34,761 nucleotides of DNA from Thermoflexus hugenholtzii JAD2 (GCF_900187885.1 NZ_FYEK01000010.1:1-34761); one strand, 5' to 3'; shown: positions 8,861-16,148, numbered from the stretch's first letter. Notes: generated by a model from the sequence alone, not told the origin. Made by a program: numbers and translations.

Positions 8861-8916
8861 ATGCTACGCCTGGAGCATTGTGCCTCTGTTGCCCCTCTGT
8901 TAAGGCTCCTTAACAG
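8861..8916 (-). promoter_or_regulatory. Probable promoter with OmpR-type 11-bp direct repeats and a 9-2-9 palindrome
   Basis: Reading leftward, a perfect inverted repeat CTGTTAAGG-AG-CCTTAACAG (8897-8916) overlaps two copies of AACAGAGG spaced exactly 11 bases apart (plus-strand CCTCTGTT at 8883-8890 and 8894-8901). A -10-like TAGCAT (8861-8866) lies 16 bases beyond the proximal repeat, so the repeats occupy the -35 region. That is the classic layout for activation by an OmpR/PhoB-family regulator. The small membrane protein gene begins about 40 bases downstream. The likely binder is the product of the gene at 11600-12298. Confidence 0.55.
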
Positions 8917-8929
8917 GATGGCTGGATTT

Positions 8930-9023
8930 GCCATTGGGCCTTGAACCATGGGGGAAGCCTGGACGGGGCTTGCGGAGGGGTTTTCCTTCAGATTCTCCCG
9001 CAGGCGGCGGATCACGAAGAACC
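8930..9023 (-). pseudogene. Relic of an OmpR-type response regulator 3' end
   Basis: Bases 8972-9012 match 11652-11692, inside the 3' end of the intact response regulator gene, at 38 of 41 positions and in the same orientation. Translated, the relic reads IRRLRENLKENPSAS against IRHLREKLEENPSAP in the wing of the intact winged-helix domain. Similarity fades on both sides, with weak matches possibly reaching 8930. No start or full domain remains. It sits between the VapC gene and the kinase operon promoter, so it may mark where the original regulator-kinase junction was broken, or be the remains of a second regulator. Confidence 0.7.
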
Positions 9024-9057
9024 GGGGATACTGGCTCTCCAGGCGAAGCGTATGCCT

Positions 9058-9570
9058 CTAAGGCAGAGGGGCATTGGCGATCCAGTGGCGCTGTATGCCC
9101 GGCACACGATCGAAATCCCGGTCGTCAGAGGCAATCGCGGGGACGTTCAGGCGATCCATGATAGCGACGTGGAGAGCGTCCCGAGGCAGCAGTCCGTATC
9201 GGGAAGCGTGGTGCAGGAAACGATATGCATCCTCCGTCTCCACACCGACGAGATGCACGTTAGGCAAACGAAGTAGCATCTCAATAGCCCTGCGAATTGG
9301 CGGCGCGTGACGTCTTACCAGCCCTGCAGGATCCTGGCGTAACCCTGTGAGAGGATGCTGGCCTTCCTGTTCGCGAATGCGTGCTAACAGCAAGCGGTAA
9401 AACAGTTCATCCAGGACAGGAACCCCTACCAGGGCGGCAATCTCTCCCTTAATGACGCGCTCCAGGAAAGAGCGAACAACCGCCAGATATCGTCGGTCAG
9501 AACGGAGATACATGTACCACACATTGGTGTCCACATAGACAGGGCCGGGAGGGACCTCATCGAGCCTCAT
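9058..9570 (-). CDS. vapC: PIN-domain ribonuclease toxin, VapC-like
   Basis: A 170-residue PIN-domain protein, expected to cleave RNA using a Mg/Mn-bound acidic cluster. Acidic positions are visible in VYVDTNVW (Asp 14), VPVLDELFYRLL, LLPRDALHVAIM and IASDDRDFDRV. Start ATG 9570 overlaps the upstream antitoxin gene by 14 bases, typical translational coupling of toxin to antitoxin. It is somewhat longer than usual VapC (about 130-150), with an insert near residues 70-95. It lies within the segment that separates the response regulator from its kinase. Confidence 0.88.
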   Translation of the reverse strand: MRLDEVPPGPVYVDTNVWYMYLRSDRRYLAVVRSFLERVIKGEIAALVGVPVLDELFYRLLLARIREQEGQHPLTGLRQDPAGLVRRHAPPIRRAIEMLLRLPNVHLVGVETEDAYRFLHHASRYGLLPRDALHVAIMDRLNVPAIASDDRDFDRVPGIQRHWIANAPLP

Positions 9571-9802
9571 AAAAGCCCCCAACTTCGAGGTCGAAGTCGT
9601 AAAACTCAAAGGGTTCTTCCCCCAGACATCCGGCCAGTTCATCCAGCGTCTGATAAGGATCAGTCGGCTCTTCTGGAAGGATGGAAATCTCCCCCTTCCG
9701 CACAACAAGACGCAACCGTTTGCCCAGGAGAGCTTCGTCCAGCAGCTCTCGAGGCAATATAAGCGCCCCTTCCGCCTCCACCGTCAGCTCCCGCTCCGTC
9801 AT
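9557..9802 (-). CDS. vapB: AbrB-type antitoxin, VapB-like
   Basis: An 81-residue small protein whose N-terminal half (ELTVEAEGALILPRELLDEALLGKRLRLVVRKGEI) fits a swapped-hairpin AbrB/MazE DNA-binding fold. The C-terminal half has PYQTLDELAGCLGEE and an acidic, aromatic tail FEFYDFDLEVGGFYEAR that would wrap the toxin. ATG 9802 follows GGAGG by 8 bases; an upstream in-frame ATG at 9823 is less likely. It would neutralise the downstream PIN toxin and repress its own promoter. Confidence 0.8.
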   Translation of the reverse strand: MTERELTVEAEGALILPRELLDEALLGKRLRLVVRKGEISILPEEPTDPYQTLDELAGCLGEEPFEFYDFDLEVGGFYEAR

Positions 9803-9872
9803 GGGAATCACCTCCCGGCCCATTTCCGCCTACATGGTTTTCTGATTTCGACGTTTCCCTCATCACGCCCGC

Positions 9873-9900
9873 ATGATAGTTTTTACCATAGGATGCTCAA
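9873..9900 (-). promoter_or_regulatory. Sigma70-type promoter of the first VapBC pair
   Basis: Reading leftward, a -35 TTGAGC (9895-9900), a 16-base spacer and a -10 TATCAT (9873-9878) lie about 70 bases before the antitoxin start at 9802. The surrounding DNA is clearly more AT-rich than its neighbours. The rest of 9803-10120 contains no gene I can support; it should include the right boundary of the TnpB element. Confidence 0.55.
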
Positions 9901-10118
9901 GCCTCACAATCCCCACCCATCATCTCCGCTGCACACGCCTCGTCCGAATCGAGTCCTCCTCGGACTGCGCCACCGTCAGGCCGCCAGCGCCCTGCGCACC
10001 ACCGACGTGCGGCAACCGTCGATATCGTCCGTGCTTCCCCCTTCCTGGAAGCCCTATTACACCGACCGTCTGCATCTCTTTACCGGGAGACTGCCGTTCC
10101 GCAGCACATCGTCATTTA

Positions 10119-10300
10119 TTTCACCCCGAAGGGCGAAACAAACGACCGGCGGCTTCCTGCTTCAACGACCCGTAGCTCGTAGACCGGCTCATAGCCGTTC
10201 CGCCGCCAGAGGGATCTGGGGCACCCCAGCCGGTCTTCGACCGGCTGGGGACCCCGCGACAGGCGTGACTTCCCGGAGAACTCCCGGTAGGGCCTTTCAG
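10119..10300 (-). ncRNA. Probable omega-RNA (guide RNA) of TnpB, overlapping the tnpB 3' end
   Basis: TnpB genes of IS200/IS605 type carry an overlapping guide RNA at their 3' end. Here, minus-strand GTTGAAGCAGGAAGC (10152-10166) matches the conserved box near omega-RNA 3' ends as I recall it. It is followed by a hairpin at 10119-10138 with a TTCG tetraloop (TTTCGCCC/GGGTGAAA, one G-T pair). Further upstream a 12-bp perfect stem with a 3-base loop lies at 10224-10250. The 5' end is a guess. The guide would be read from the flank just below 10119, so it depends on the exact element boundary. Confidence 0.6.
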
Positions 10301-11476
10301 GGCGGCCAACCCGTAGTTTCTCAGATTGAGGGCCGCGTTGAGATCCCGATCCATCTCCAGCCCGCACGCCTCGCACCGGAACACCCGCTGCGAGAGCGGG
10401 AGCGCGGGAGCCACCCAGCCACAGCGCGAGCACCGCTTCGTGGACGGGAAGCCCCGCGGCGCCACGATGAGACGGGCCCCATACCAGGCGCACTTATACT
10501 CCAGCATCCGCCGGAAGGTTCCCCACCCCACATCCTGGATGGACCGGGAAAGGCTCCCGTTCCGCGCCAGACCCCGGATGTTCAGGTCCTCCACCACCAG
10601 AACCGGCTTGGCTTTCGCCAGCTCCGTGGTGATCTTGTGCAGGAAATCCCGGCGGATGTTCCGCACCCGGCGGTGCAGCCGGGCCAGACCCAACGCGGCC
10701 TTCTCGTAGTTGCGCGAGAAAACCGTCCGCTTTCGTTCCTCCCCCGTCTCCGGGTCCTGTTCCACCACCGTCCGCCTCTGCTTACGAGAAAGCTTTTTCG
10801 AACGCCGCTTCAAAAGCCGCAAAGCCCTCGCCAGCGGCTTCGGCGCTTCGATTCGCGTGCCATCGGAAAGCACGGCGAACGATTCCAGCCCCACATCGAT
10901 GCCCACCACGTCCTCCGGCCCTTGAATCTCCCGGGGCTCGGGGTCCGGGCGCTCCACCTCGCAGGTCAGGCTCACAAACCAGCGATCCGCCTCCCGGGAG
11001 ATCGTGGCCGAAAGGATGCGGGCCTTCCGCTCGTGGAGGAGGACGATCAGTTTATCGGTCCGCTCTTTGGTGCGCACCTTGCCGATGCGGGGAAGCTGCA
11101 CGTGCCGGGGAGTGACCCGGATGGAACCCGTCAGGCGAGCCTTGTTGTCCGCCAGAGCCTTCTTACGCTTGAAGCGGGGGAAGCCGGCCCGGCCCTCCCG
11201 CCAGTTGCGGATAGCCCGCTCCAGGTCCCGAAAGGCCTCCTGAGGGGCGCACTTGGAAACCTCCACCCACCAGGGGGCGTGCGGACGCTTCCAGACGTTC
11301 CACGCCTTGTGGAGGTCCATCGCGGATGGGATCCGCTCGCCGTGTGCCAGGGCCTCCCGGCAGCGGGCCAGGCCCCAGTTGTAGGCGAAGCGGGCAGCGC
11401 CCACGTGCTTCGCCAGGGCGATCCGGGCTTCCCGGTTCGGGTCCAGTTCAAAACGAAAGGCTTGAGTTACTCGCAT
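10121..11476 (-). CDS. tnpB: IS200/IS605-type TnpB RNA-guided nuclease
   Basis: A 451-residue TnpB. The N-terminal helix-turn-helix/WED region starts MRVTQAFRFELDPN. The RuvC nuclease motifs are present: GIDVGLESFAVLSDG with Asp 194, VVEDLN with Glu 296, and DRDLNAALN (376-384). The zinc knuckle cysteines are Cys 349, 352, 368 and 371. All catalytic residues are intact, so activity is plausible. The last ~60 residues are low-complexity and coincide with the guide-RNA region. ATG 11476 follows GGAGG by 7 bases. No TnpA transposase gene is nearby, so this is a solo element that cannot move unaided. It separates the response regulator from the kinase; upstream of its start is TTTTTATGATCAT, a possible target-adjacent motif. 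Confidence 0.95.
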   Translation of the reverse strand: MRVTQAFRFELDPNREARIALAKHVGAARFAYNWGLARCREALAHGERIPSAMDLHKAWNVWKRPHAPWWVEVSKCAPQEAFRDLERAIRNWREGRAGFPRFKRKKALADNKARLTGSIRVTPRHVQLPRIGKVRTKERTDKLIVLLHERKARILSATISREADRWFVSLTCEVERPDPEPREIQGPEDVVGIDVGLESFAVLSDGTRIEAPKPLARALRLLKRRSKKLSRKQRRTVVEQDPETGEERKRTVFSRNYEKAALGLARLHRRVRNIRRDFLHKITTELAKAKPVLVVEDLNIRGLARNGSLSRSIQDVGWGTFRRMLEYKCAWYGARLIVAPRGFPSTKRCSRCGWVAPALPLSQRVFRCEACGLEMDRDLNAALNLRNYGLAALKGPTGSSPGSHACRGVPSRSKTGWGAPDPSGGGTAMSRSTSYGSLKQEAAGRLFRPSG

Positions 11477-11599
11477 CCCATCGCCTCCGGCGCCCGCCGG
11501 GCCCGGTTCCGTGCGGACCACTCTGCTTCCGAGTCCGGGTGGAGCGCTTCATGGCCGAAATGGATGATCATAAAAACGGCAGCTGCTGGCAACCCTCTT

Positions 11600-12298
11600 C
11601 TACGGCTGGAACTTATAGCCCACGCCGCGTATGGTGACGATCCAGCGGGGGGCGGAGGGGTTTTCCTCCAGCTTCTCCCGCAGGTGGCGGATGTGGACGT
11701 CCACCGTGCGATCGTCCAGGACCTCACGGTCGTAGCCCCAGACGGCCTCCAGGAGCTCCTCGCGGGAGAAGGGGCGGTTCGGGTGGGTGACCAGGAATCG
11801 GAGCAGGCGGAACTCGGTGGGGGTGAGGGGGACAGGCCGGCCTCCCCGGGTCACCTGGAGCCGCTCCAGGTCCACCTCGATATCCCCGAAGCGGATCCGC
11901 TCCCCCGGGGCCGCCATGGCCAGCTCGCCGTAGGCCCGACGCAGCAGGGCCCGCACCCGGGCGATCAGCTCCCGCAGCCGGTAGGGTTTCACCACGTAGT
12001 CATCCGCCCCCACCTCCAGTCCCACTACGCGATCGACCTCCTCATCCAGGGCCGTGAGCATGAGGACAGGCTGCCGCAGGCCCTCGCCGCGCATCCGCCG
12101 GCAGACCTCGAATCCGTTGAGATCCGGGAGCCGGATGTCCAGGATGATCAGGTGGGGATCCCGCTGGCGGGCCAGCGTCAGGGCCTTCTCCCCAGTGTCC
12201 GCCCACAGGACCTCGTAGCCCTCCTTCTTTAGGGCATATTCGAGCCCGCGGGCCACGGCGGGCTCATCTTCCACGATCAGGATCCGCTCCCCAGCCAT
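11600..12298 (-). CDS. OmpR/PhoB-family response regulator
   Basis: A 232-residue transcription regulator. The receiver domain (1-120) has the acidic pair VEDEP, phospho-acceptor Asp 54 in LIILDIRLPDLNG, switch residue in LMLTALD and Lys in VVKPYRLREL. The winged-helix domain (about 132-230) shows PLTPTEFRLLRFLVTHPN, REELLEAVWG and TVDVHIRHLREKLEENP, ending RGVGYKF. It is complete and probably active. ATG 12298 follows GGGAGG by 7 bases. It starts 18 bases after the metal transporter permease, so it may be read through from the Fur-controlled operon. The best kinase partner is at 7021-8613, beyond the TnpB/VapBC segment; 11-bp direct repeats ahead of that operon fit this family's binding sites. 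Confidence 0.95.
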   Translation of the reverse strand: MAGERILIVEDEPAVARGLEYALKKEGYEVLWADTGEKALTLARQRDPHLIILDIRLPDLNGFEVCRRMRGEGLRQPVLMLTALDEEVDRVVGLEVGADDYVVKPYRLRELIARVRALLRRAYGELAMAAPGERIRFGDIEVDLERLQVTRGGRPVPLTPTEFRLLRFLVTHPNRPFSREELLEAVWGYDREVLDDRTVDVHIRHLREKLEENPSAPRWIVTIRGVGYKFQP

Positions 12299-12316
12299 CC
12301 GAATCCTCCCTGGGGT

Positions 12317-13162
12317 TCATTCAGAGGCTCCCCGCCCGCTGGGGACCAGGCGGACGATCAAGAACAGGATGGTGGCGGTGAGGACGATGGCCGCCCCGGA
12401 GGCGACGCCGGCGTAATACGAGGCATAGAGCCCCACCACAGCCGACAGCGCGGCCAAGAGGACGGCCAGGGCCATCATGGCCGGCAACCGCCGGGTCATC
12501 AGATACGCCGTCGCCGCCGGGGTCACCAGCATCGCCACCATCAGGGCCACGCCCACCGTCTGCAGCGCCACCACCACCGTGATGGCGATCAAAACCCGCA
12601 ACAGGTTGTCGAAGAAAGCGGCCGGCAGCCGGAGGGTGACCGCCAGGATGGGATCAAACGAGACCACCAGGAATTCTTTATAGAAGAAAAAGACCAGGGC
12701 GGCCACCAGGGCGGCGAAGATCGCCAGGCGGATGAGATCCCCTTCCCCCACCCCCAGCACATCCCCGAAGAGGAGATGGGTGAGGTCCACGGCGTAGCTG
12801 CGGGAGGTGGAGATCAGGACCACCCCCAAGGCCATGGCGCCGGCGAACAGGATCCCGATGGCGGTGTCCTCTTTGAGTCGCCCTCCCCGGCTGAGGGTGC
12901 CGATGACCAGGGCGGCCAGGAGGGCGGTCCCCAGCCCCCACCAGAACAGGTGGGCGCGGGAGCCGCCGCTGAGCAGGTAGCCGATGGCCAGGCCGGGCAG
13001 GATGGAATGGGCCAGGGCGTCCCCGAAGAAGGCCATCCCGCGGAGCACCACATAGGTGCCCACCAGGGCGCAGAGCCCGCCCGCCACCACCGCCGCGATC
13101 AGGCCCCGCACCATGAACGCGTATCGCAGCGGGTCCAGGAGAACCCCCATGATCTCGCTCAC
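12317..13162 (-). CDS. Metal-ion ABC transporter permease (ZnuB/MntB family)
   Basis: A 281-residue ABC-3 family membrane protein with about eight hydrophobic helices. Family signatures include YAFMVRGLIAAVVAGGLCALVGTYVVLRGMAFFGDALAHSILPGLA (first 55 residues), KEDTAIGILF and VGVALMVAMLVTPAATAYLMT. GTG 13162 is the preferred start: GGAGG lies 8 bases before it and it begins 4 bases after the ATPase stop; an ATG at 13150 is the alternative. It forms the membrane channel for the lipoprotein and ATPase encoded just upstream. The response regulator gene follows after 18 bases. Confidence 0.95.
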   Translation of the reverse strand: MSEIMGVLLDPLRYAFMVRGLIAAVVAGGLCALVGTYVVLRGMAFFGDALAHSILPGLAIGYLLSGGSRAHLFWWGLGTALLAALVIGTLSRGGRLKEDTAIGILFAGAMALGVVLISTSRSYAVDLTHLLFGDVLGVGEGDLIRLAIFAALVAALVFFFYKEFLVVSFDPILAVTLRLPAAFFDNLLRVLIAITVVVALQTVGVALMVAMLVTPAATAYLMTRRLPAMMALAVLLAALSAVVGLYASYYAGVASGAAIVLTATILFLIVRLVPSGRGASE

Positions 13163-13166
13163 CGTC

Positions 13167-14000
13167 TCACCCTCCCTCACAACAAGTATCCCCGACCACG
13201 ATCAGCTCCTCTCCCACGCGGATCAGGCGCAGGTGGCCGCCGTAGGCGGCCTGCAGGGCCTGCGGGGTGAGGATCTCCTCGGGAGGGCCGAAGGCGATCC
13301 GCCGTCGGTTCAGCAGCAGCACGCGATCGAAGTAAGACGCGGCCTGATCCAGATCGTGGGTGGTGAGCAGGACGGTGACTCCCTGCCGGCGCAGGCGCTC
13401 CAGGATCTCCAGGATCCCCTGCTGGGCGGGCAGGTCCAGCCCGGTGAAGGGCTCATCCATTAGCAGCAACTCGGCCTCCTGGGCCAGGGCCCGGGCGATG
13501 AACATGCGCTGCTGTTGACCCCCGGAGAGGGCCCGGATGGGACGTTCGGCCAGCTCCGCGATGCCCACCTCCTCCAGCGCGCGGCGGACGATCTCCCAAT
13601 CCCGCGGCCCGGGATGGCGGAACAACCCCATCTTGCCCACCCGCCCCATCATCACCACATCGGCCACGGTGAGGGGGAAGTTCCAGTCCACCTGGTTCCG
13701 CTGGGGGATGTAGGCGATGCACAGGTGACCGTGGGGGCCGTGGCCGTAGATCCGCACCGATCCGGCGGTGGGGGTCAGCACCCCGGCGATGATCTTCAGC
13801 AACGTGCTCTTGCCCGCGCCGTTGGGCCCCACGATGGCGATCCGCTCGCCCGCCTCCACCGTGAAGGAGACGTCCTCCAGGGCCACCACGCCATCATAGT
13901 GCATGGAGACCCCGGAGACCTCCAGGATCGGCAGGCCGGGGGAATGCCGCGCCTCCCATCCCTGCCGGGTAACCTTCCGCCACAGATTCACCAGCGCCAT
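13167..14000 (-). CDS. Metal-ion ABC transporter ATP-binding protein
   Basis: A 277-residue ATPase with Walker A GPNGAGKST, Q-loop YIPQRNQVDWNFPLTVADVV, signature [15 protein letters not shown], Walker B LLLMDEPFTGLD and H-loop LTTHD. The PQRNQVDWNFP stretch is characteristic of the zinc/manganese/iron chelate-type uptake ATPases (ZnuC, MntA/SitB, TroB). ATG 14000 follows GGAGGGAGC. Upstream by 30 bases is the substrate-binding lipoprotein gene; downstream the permease gene starts within 5 bases of the stop. The three genes make a complete importer. Confidence 0.95.
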   Translation of the reverse strand: MALVNLWRKVTRQGWEARHSPGLPILEVSGVSMHYDGVVALEDVSFTVEAGERIAIVGPNGAGKSTLLKIIAGVLTPTAGSVRIYGHGPHGHLCIAYIPQRNQVDWNFPLTVADVVMMGRVGKMGLFRHPGPRDWEIVRRALEEVGIAELAERPIRALSGGQQQRMFIARALAQEAELLLMDEPFTGLDLPAQQGILEILERLRRQGVTVLLTTHDLDQAASYFDRVLLLNRRRIAFGPPEEILTPQALQAAYGGHLRLIRVGEELIVVGDTCCEGG

Positions 14001-14030
14001 CGCTCCCTCCAGAAGAGGATACCGACCGGT

Positions 14031-15011
14031 TCAGCGCAGGGCCTCCACGATGCGGCGGACGTTGATGCGCATCATCCCGATGTAAGAATCCGCCTCGCTC
14101 CCCGGCTCGCCCAGGGAGTCCACATACAGTCGCACCAGGCGCGTCCCGGTGTCCCCCGCCACCCGTCGGGCCAGGGCGGGGTCCACCGTGCTGCTGACGA
14201 AGATGGCCTTCACGCCCAGGGCCCGGATGGCCTCCTCCAGGGCGGCCAGCTCCTGAGGGGAAGGCTGGGCGGTGGTGGTGACCCCCGGGAGGATCGTCCC
14301 CACCTGCTCGAAGCCGTAGCGGTGGGCGAAGTATCCGAAGACCTGGTGCTCCGTGACCAGCTTGCGGTTCTCCGGCGGGATCTGCGCCACCTGATCCCGG
14401 ATCCAGGCGTCCAGCTCCCGCAACTGCGCCCGATAGGCCTCCGCGTTGCGGCGATATCGCTCCGACCGCGCCGGATCCAGCCGGCTCAGCGTTGCCTCAA
14501 TAGTGTGGGTCCAGGTGATCACGTTGAGGGGATCCAGCCAGACGTGCGGATCCCACGGCCCTTCATGCTTGTGGCCGTGATCTTCGTGTTCGTGGCCATG
14601 TTCAGATTCCTCTCCCTCCTCGCGATGGCCGGCGATCGCCTCGAAGGGCCGCAACGGGATCCCCTCCGCCAGCTCCACATACAGGGCCTTTCCCCCCGCG
14701 TTCTTCAAAAGAGGCTCCAGAAAGGCCTCCAGGCCGGCCCCGACGGCGAAGATCACGTCGGCCTCCGCCACCCGGGCGACATCCTGCGGGCTGGGCTCAA
14801 AGGCGTGGGGGTCCGCCCCCACGGGCAACAAAACCGTCACCTGAACCCCCTCGCCGCCGATCTGGCGCACCACATCCCCCACGATGGAGGTAGTGGCCAC
14901 CACCGCAAGGGGACGGGCGCCGGGAGCCACGGAAGGCGCCCCTCCGACCGGGGCGCAGGCCGTCAGCCACACCATCACAGGCAGGAAAACCCGCCATCCT
15001 CGAAGCGCCAT
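14031..15011 (-). CDS. Zinc/manganese ABC transporter substrate-binding lipoprotein (ZnuA/TroA-like)
   Basis: A 326-residue cluster A-1 metal-binding lipoprotein. The lipobox is LTAC (Cys 19). Likely metal ligands are His 69 (GADPHAFEPSP), His 156 (DPHVWLDP), His 222 (TEHQVFGYF) and an Asp in the YVDSLGEPGSEAD region. His rather than Glu at the third site is the zinc-type arrangement, and a His/Glu-rich loop (138-149, HGHEHEDHGHKH) is a typical ZnuA feature; zinc is therefore the favoured ion. ATG 15011 follows AAGGAG by 5 bases. Longer in-frame extension upstream overlaps the regulator gene and is not coding. It lies 17 bases after the Fur-family gene and heads the transporter genes. Confidence 0.93.
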   Translation of the reverse strand: MALRGWRVFLPVMVWLTACAPVGGAPSVAPGARPLAVVATTSIVGDVVRQIGGEGVQVTVLLPVGADPHAFEPSPQDVARVAEADVIFAVGAGLEAFLEPLLKNAGGKALYVELAEGIPLRPFEAIAGHREEGEESEHGHEHEDHGHKHEGPWDPHVWLDPLNVITWTHTIEATLSRLDPARSERYRRNAEAYRAQLRELDAWIRDQVAQIPPENRKLVTEHQVFGYFAHRYGFEQVGTILPGVTTTAQPSPQELAALEEAIRALGVKAIFVSSTVDPALARRVAGDTGTRLVRLYVDSLGEPGSEADSYIGMMRINVRRIVEALR

Positions 15012-15028
15012 CGCATCTCCTTCTGAGA

Positions 15029-15445
15029 TCAAAGATCCCGACATGGCCCACAGAGGCCGACGAGCTGGAGCAGGTGATCCTCCACCCGGAAGCCGGTCCG
15101 CCGCTCCACCTGGGCGATCAGGCCGCTCAGGTCCTCCGCGCCGGGGAACTCCACGGCGCGGCCGCAGCGACGGCAAACCAGGAGATGGTGGTGGCCCGGC
15201 GAGGCCAGGACGTAGCCGTCGCACCGATCCTCCCGATGGACGCGGCGCACCAGCCCGGCCCGCTCGAGGACCATGAGGGCCCGATACACGCTCACCAGCC
15301 CCAGGGAGCGGTGGAGCCGGCGCCCCCGGGCGTGGATCTCCTGCGGGGAGAGGGGGCGCGCGGCCCGCTCCAGGACCCGCATCACCACCCGCCGGGGCAT
15401 CGTGATCCGCCATCCGGCCCGGCTCAGCTGCTCCTCCCAGCGCAT
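15029..15445 (-). CDS. Fur-family metal-responsive repressor (Zur/Fur-like)
   Basis: A 138-residue regulator. The winged helix (about 1-80) includes RITMPRRVVMRVLERA, LSPQEIHARGR and LGLVSVYRALMVLERAGLV. The dimerisation domain has GHHHLLVCRRCG and GLCGPC; the two CxxC pairs form the structural zinc site, and the His cluster is the sensory site. ATG 15445 follows GAGGAGG by three bases; upstream in-frame ATGs lie within the operator and promoter and are rejected. Its position ahead of a ZnuA-type importer argues for Zur function. A 7-1-7 palindrome between promoter and gene indicates autorepression. Confidence 0.93.
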   Translation of the reverse strand: MRWEEQLSRAGWRITMPRRVVMRVLERAARPLSPQEIHARGRRLHRSLGLVSVYRALMVLERAGLVRRVHREDRCDGYVLASPGHHHLLVCRRCGRAVEFPGAEDLSGLIAQVERRTGFRVEDHLLQLVGLCGPCRDL

Positions 15446-15459
15446 GGGCCTCCTCTTAC

Positions 15460-15474
15460 TGAAAAATTTTTTCA
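15460..15474. promoter_or_regulatory. 7-1-7 Fur-type operator
   Basis: TGAAAAA-T-TTTTTCA is a perfect 15-bp palindrome with one central base, the layout of Fur, Zur and PerR boxes. It lies 15 bases before the regulator start and just downstream of the -10 element, over the expected transcription start, so bound repressor would block the promoter. Confidence 0.75.
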
Positions 15475-15479
15475 AAAAC

Positions 15480-15508
15480 AGTGTATCGTGGGATCTCCGC
15501 ATTGTCAA
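15480..15508 (-). promoter_or_regulatory. Sigma70 promoter of the Fur and metal-uptake operon
   Basis: Reading leftward, a perfect -35 TTGACA (15503-15508) and a -10 TACACT (15480-15485) are separated by 17 bases. The transcription start should fall near 15473, inside the Fur-type palindrome. This is the clearest promoter in the window and likely drives at least the regulator and the three importer genes, perhaps also the response regulator. Confidence 0.8.
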
Positions 15509-15588
15509 ATCCGGGAGGTGGTTCAGGAAGGGAAGCTTGGAACCAGAATCAAGGAGAGCGGCCTTCGCGGAGAAGATGAAGGCGCAGA

Positions 15589-16116
15589 TCAGGTGGGGGA
15601 GCTATGGGCCTCTCCTGGGCGATACTCCCACCATTCGACCTGTCGCGCGGCGATGACCTCCGCAACACGTCGCTCCCGAGAGCTCAGCTTAGATCTTCCG
15701 GTTTTGACCTCGACGAACACCACCCGCCGGATCTCCCCTTCGCTCAACCCGTCGAAAACCACGAAGTCCACAGGGGATCCGATGAAGCGCGCATCTTGGG
15801 GATTGAACGGGAAATCTGGGAGACAAGGAGCCAGCTGCTCTGTCACCCGGCCCCTCACCACCGCTTGGCTTCGCTGGATAGCATCCTGTCTGATCTGTTC
15901 CTCGAATTCTTGTTTCCACCGCTCAAACTGGTTCTGCGCCTCCTGGAGTGCGAGCTCCTTGCTCTCCCTCCGGATCTGGTCTTCATATCGCTGGCGCCAT
16001 TCATCGAACTTACGCTGCAGGAGCGAGGGGATCTCCGCCTTAAGCGAAAGATAGCGATAGAAGAAGTAGGCGGCGATCCCGAGCGTCAGGATCCAGAGGT
16101 AGAGGAAGATCTCCAT
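15589..16116 (-). CDS. Membrane-anchored nuclease related to Holliday junction resolvases
   Basis: A 175-residue protein. An N-terminal membrane helix (about 2-20, IFLYLWILTLGIAAYFFY) is followed by a Glu/Arg/Gln-rich coiled coil (about 25-90). A PD-(D/E)xK nuclease core follows: GSPVDFVVFDG with Asp 117 and VVFVEVKTG with Glu 136 and Lys 138. This order matches the Endonuc_Holl family (endonucleases related to archaeal Holliday junction resolvase). ATG 16116 follows GGAGGG by 6 bases. It lies 32 bases after RecN on the same strand, so a repair role is plausible. Substrate preference is not known. Confidence 0.82.
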   Translation of the reverse strand: MEIFLYLWILTLGIAAYFFYRYLSLKAEIPSLLQRKFDEWRQRYEDQIRRESKELALQEAQNQFERWKQEFEEQIRQDAIQRSQAVVRGRVTEQLAPCLPDFPFNPQDARFIGSPVDFVVFDGLSEGEIRRVVFVEVKTGRSKLSSRERRVAEVIAARQVEWWEYRPGEAHSSPT

Positions 16117-16148
16117 CCCTGTCCCTCCTGCTGGGGAGCGGGGGCATC

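Noticed and set aside
9893-12232. Plus-strand 779-codon open frame over tnpB and the response regulator
   Set aside because: It crosses two unrelated, clearly supported minus-strand genes and has no domain.
13515-15026. Long plus-strand open frame antisense to the metal importer
   Set aside because: Antisense shadow of the ATPase and binding-protein genes with compositionally odd translation and no family motifs.
15012-15413. N-terminal extension of the metal-binding lipoprotein to 15413
   Set aside because: It lies out of frame over the Fur gene, and the lipoprotein signal with its ribosome binding site begins at 15011.
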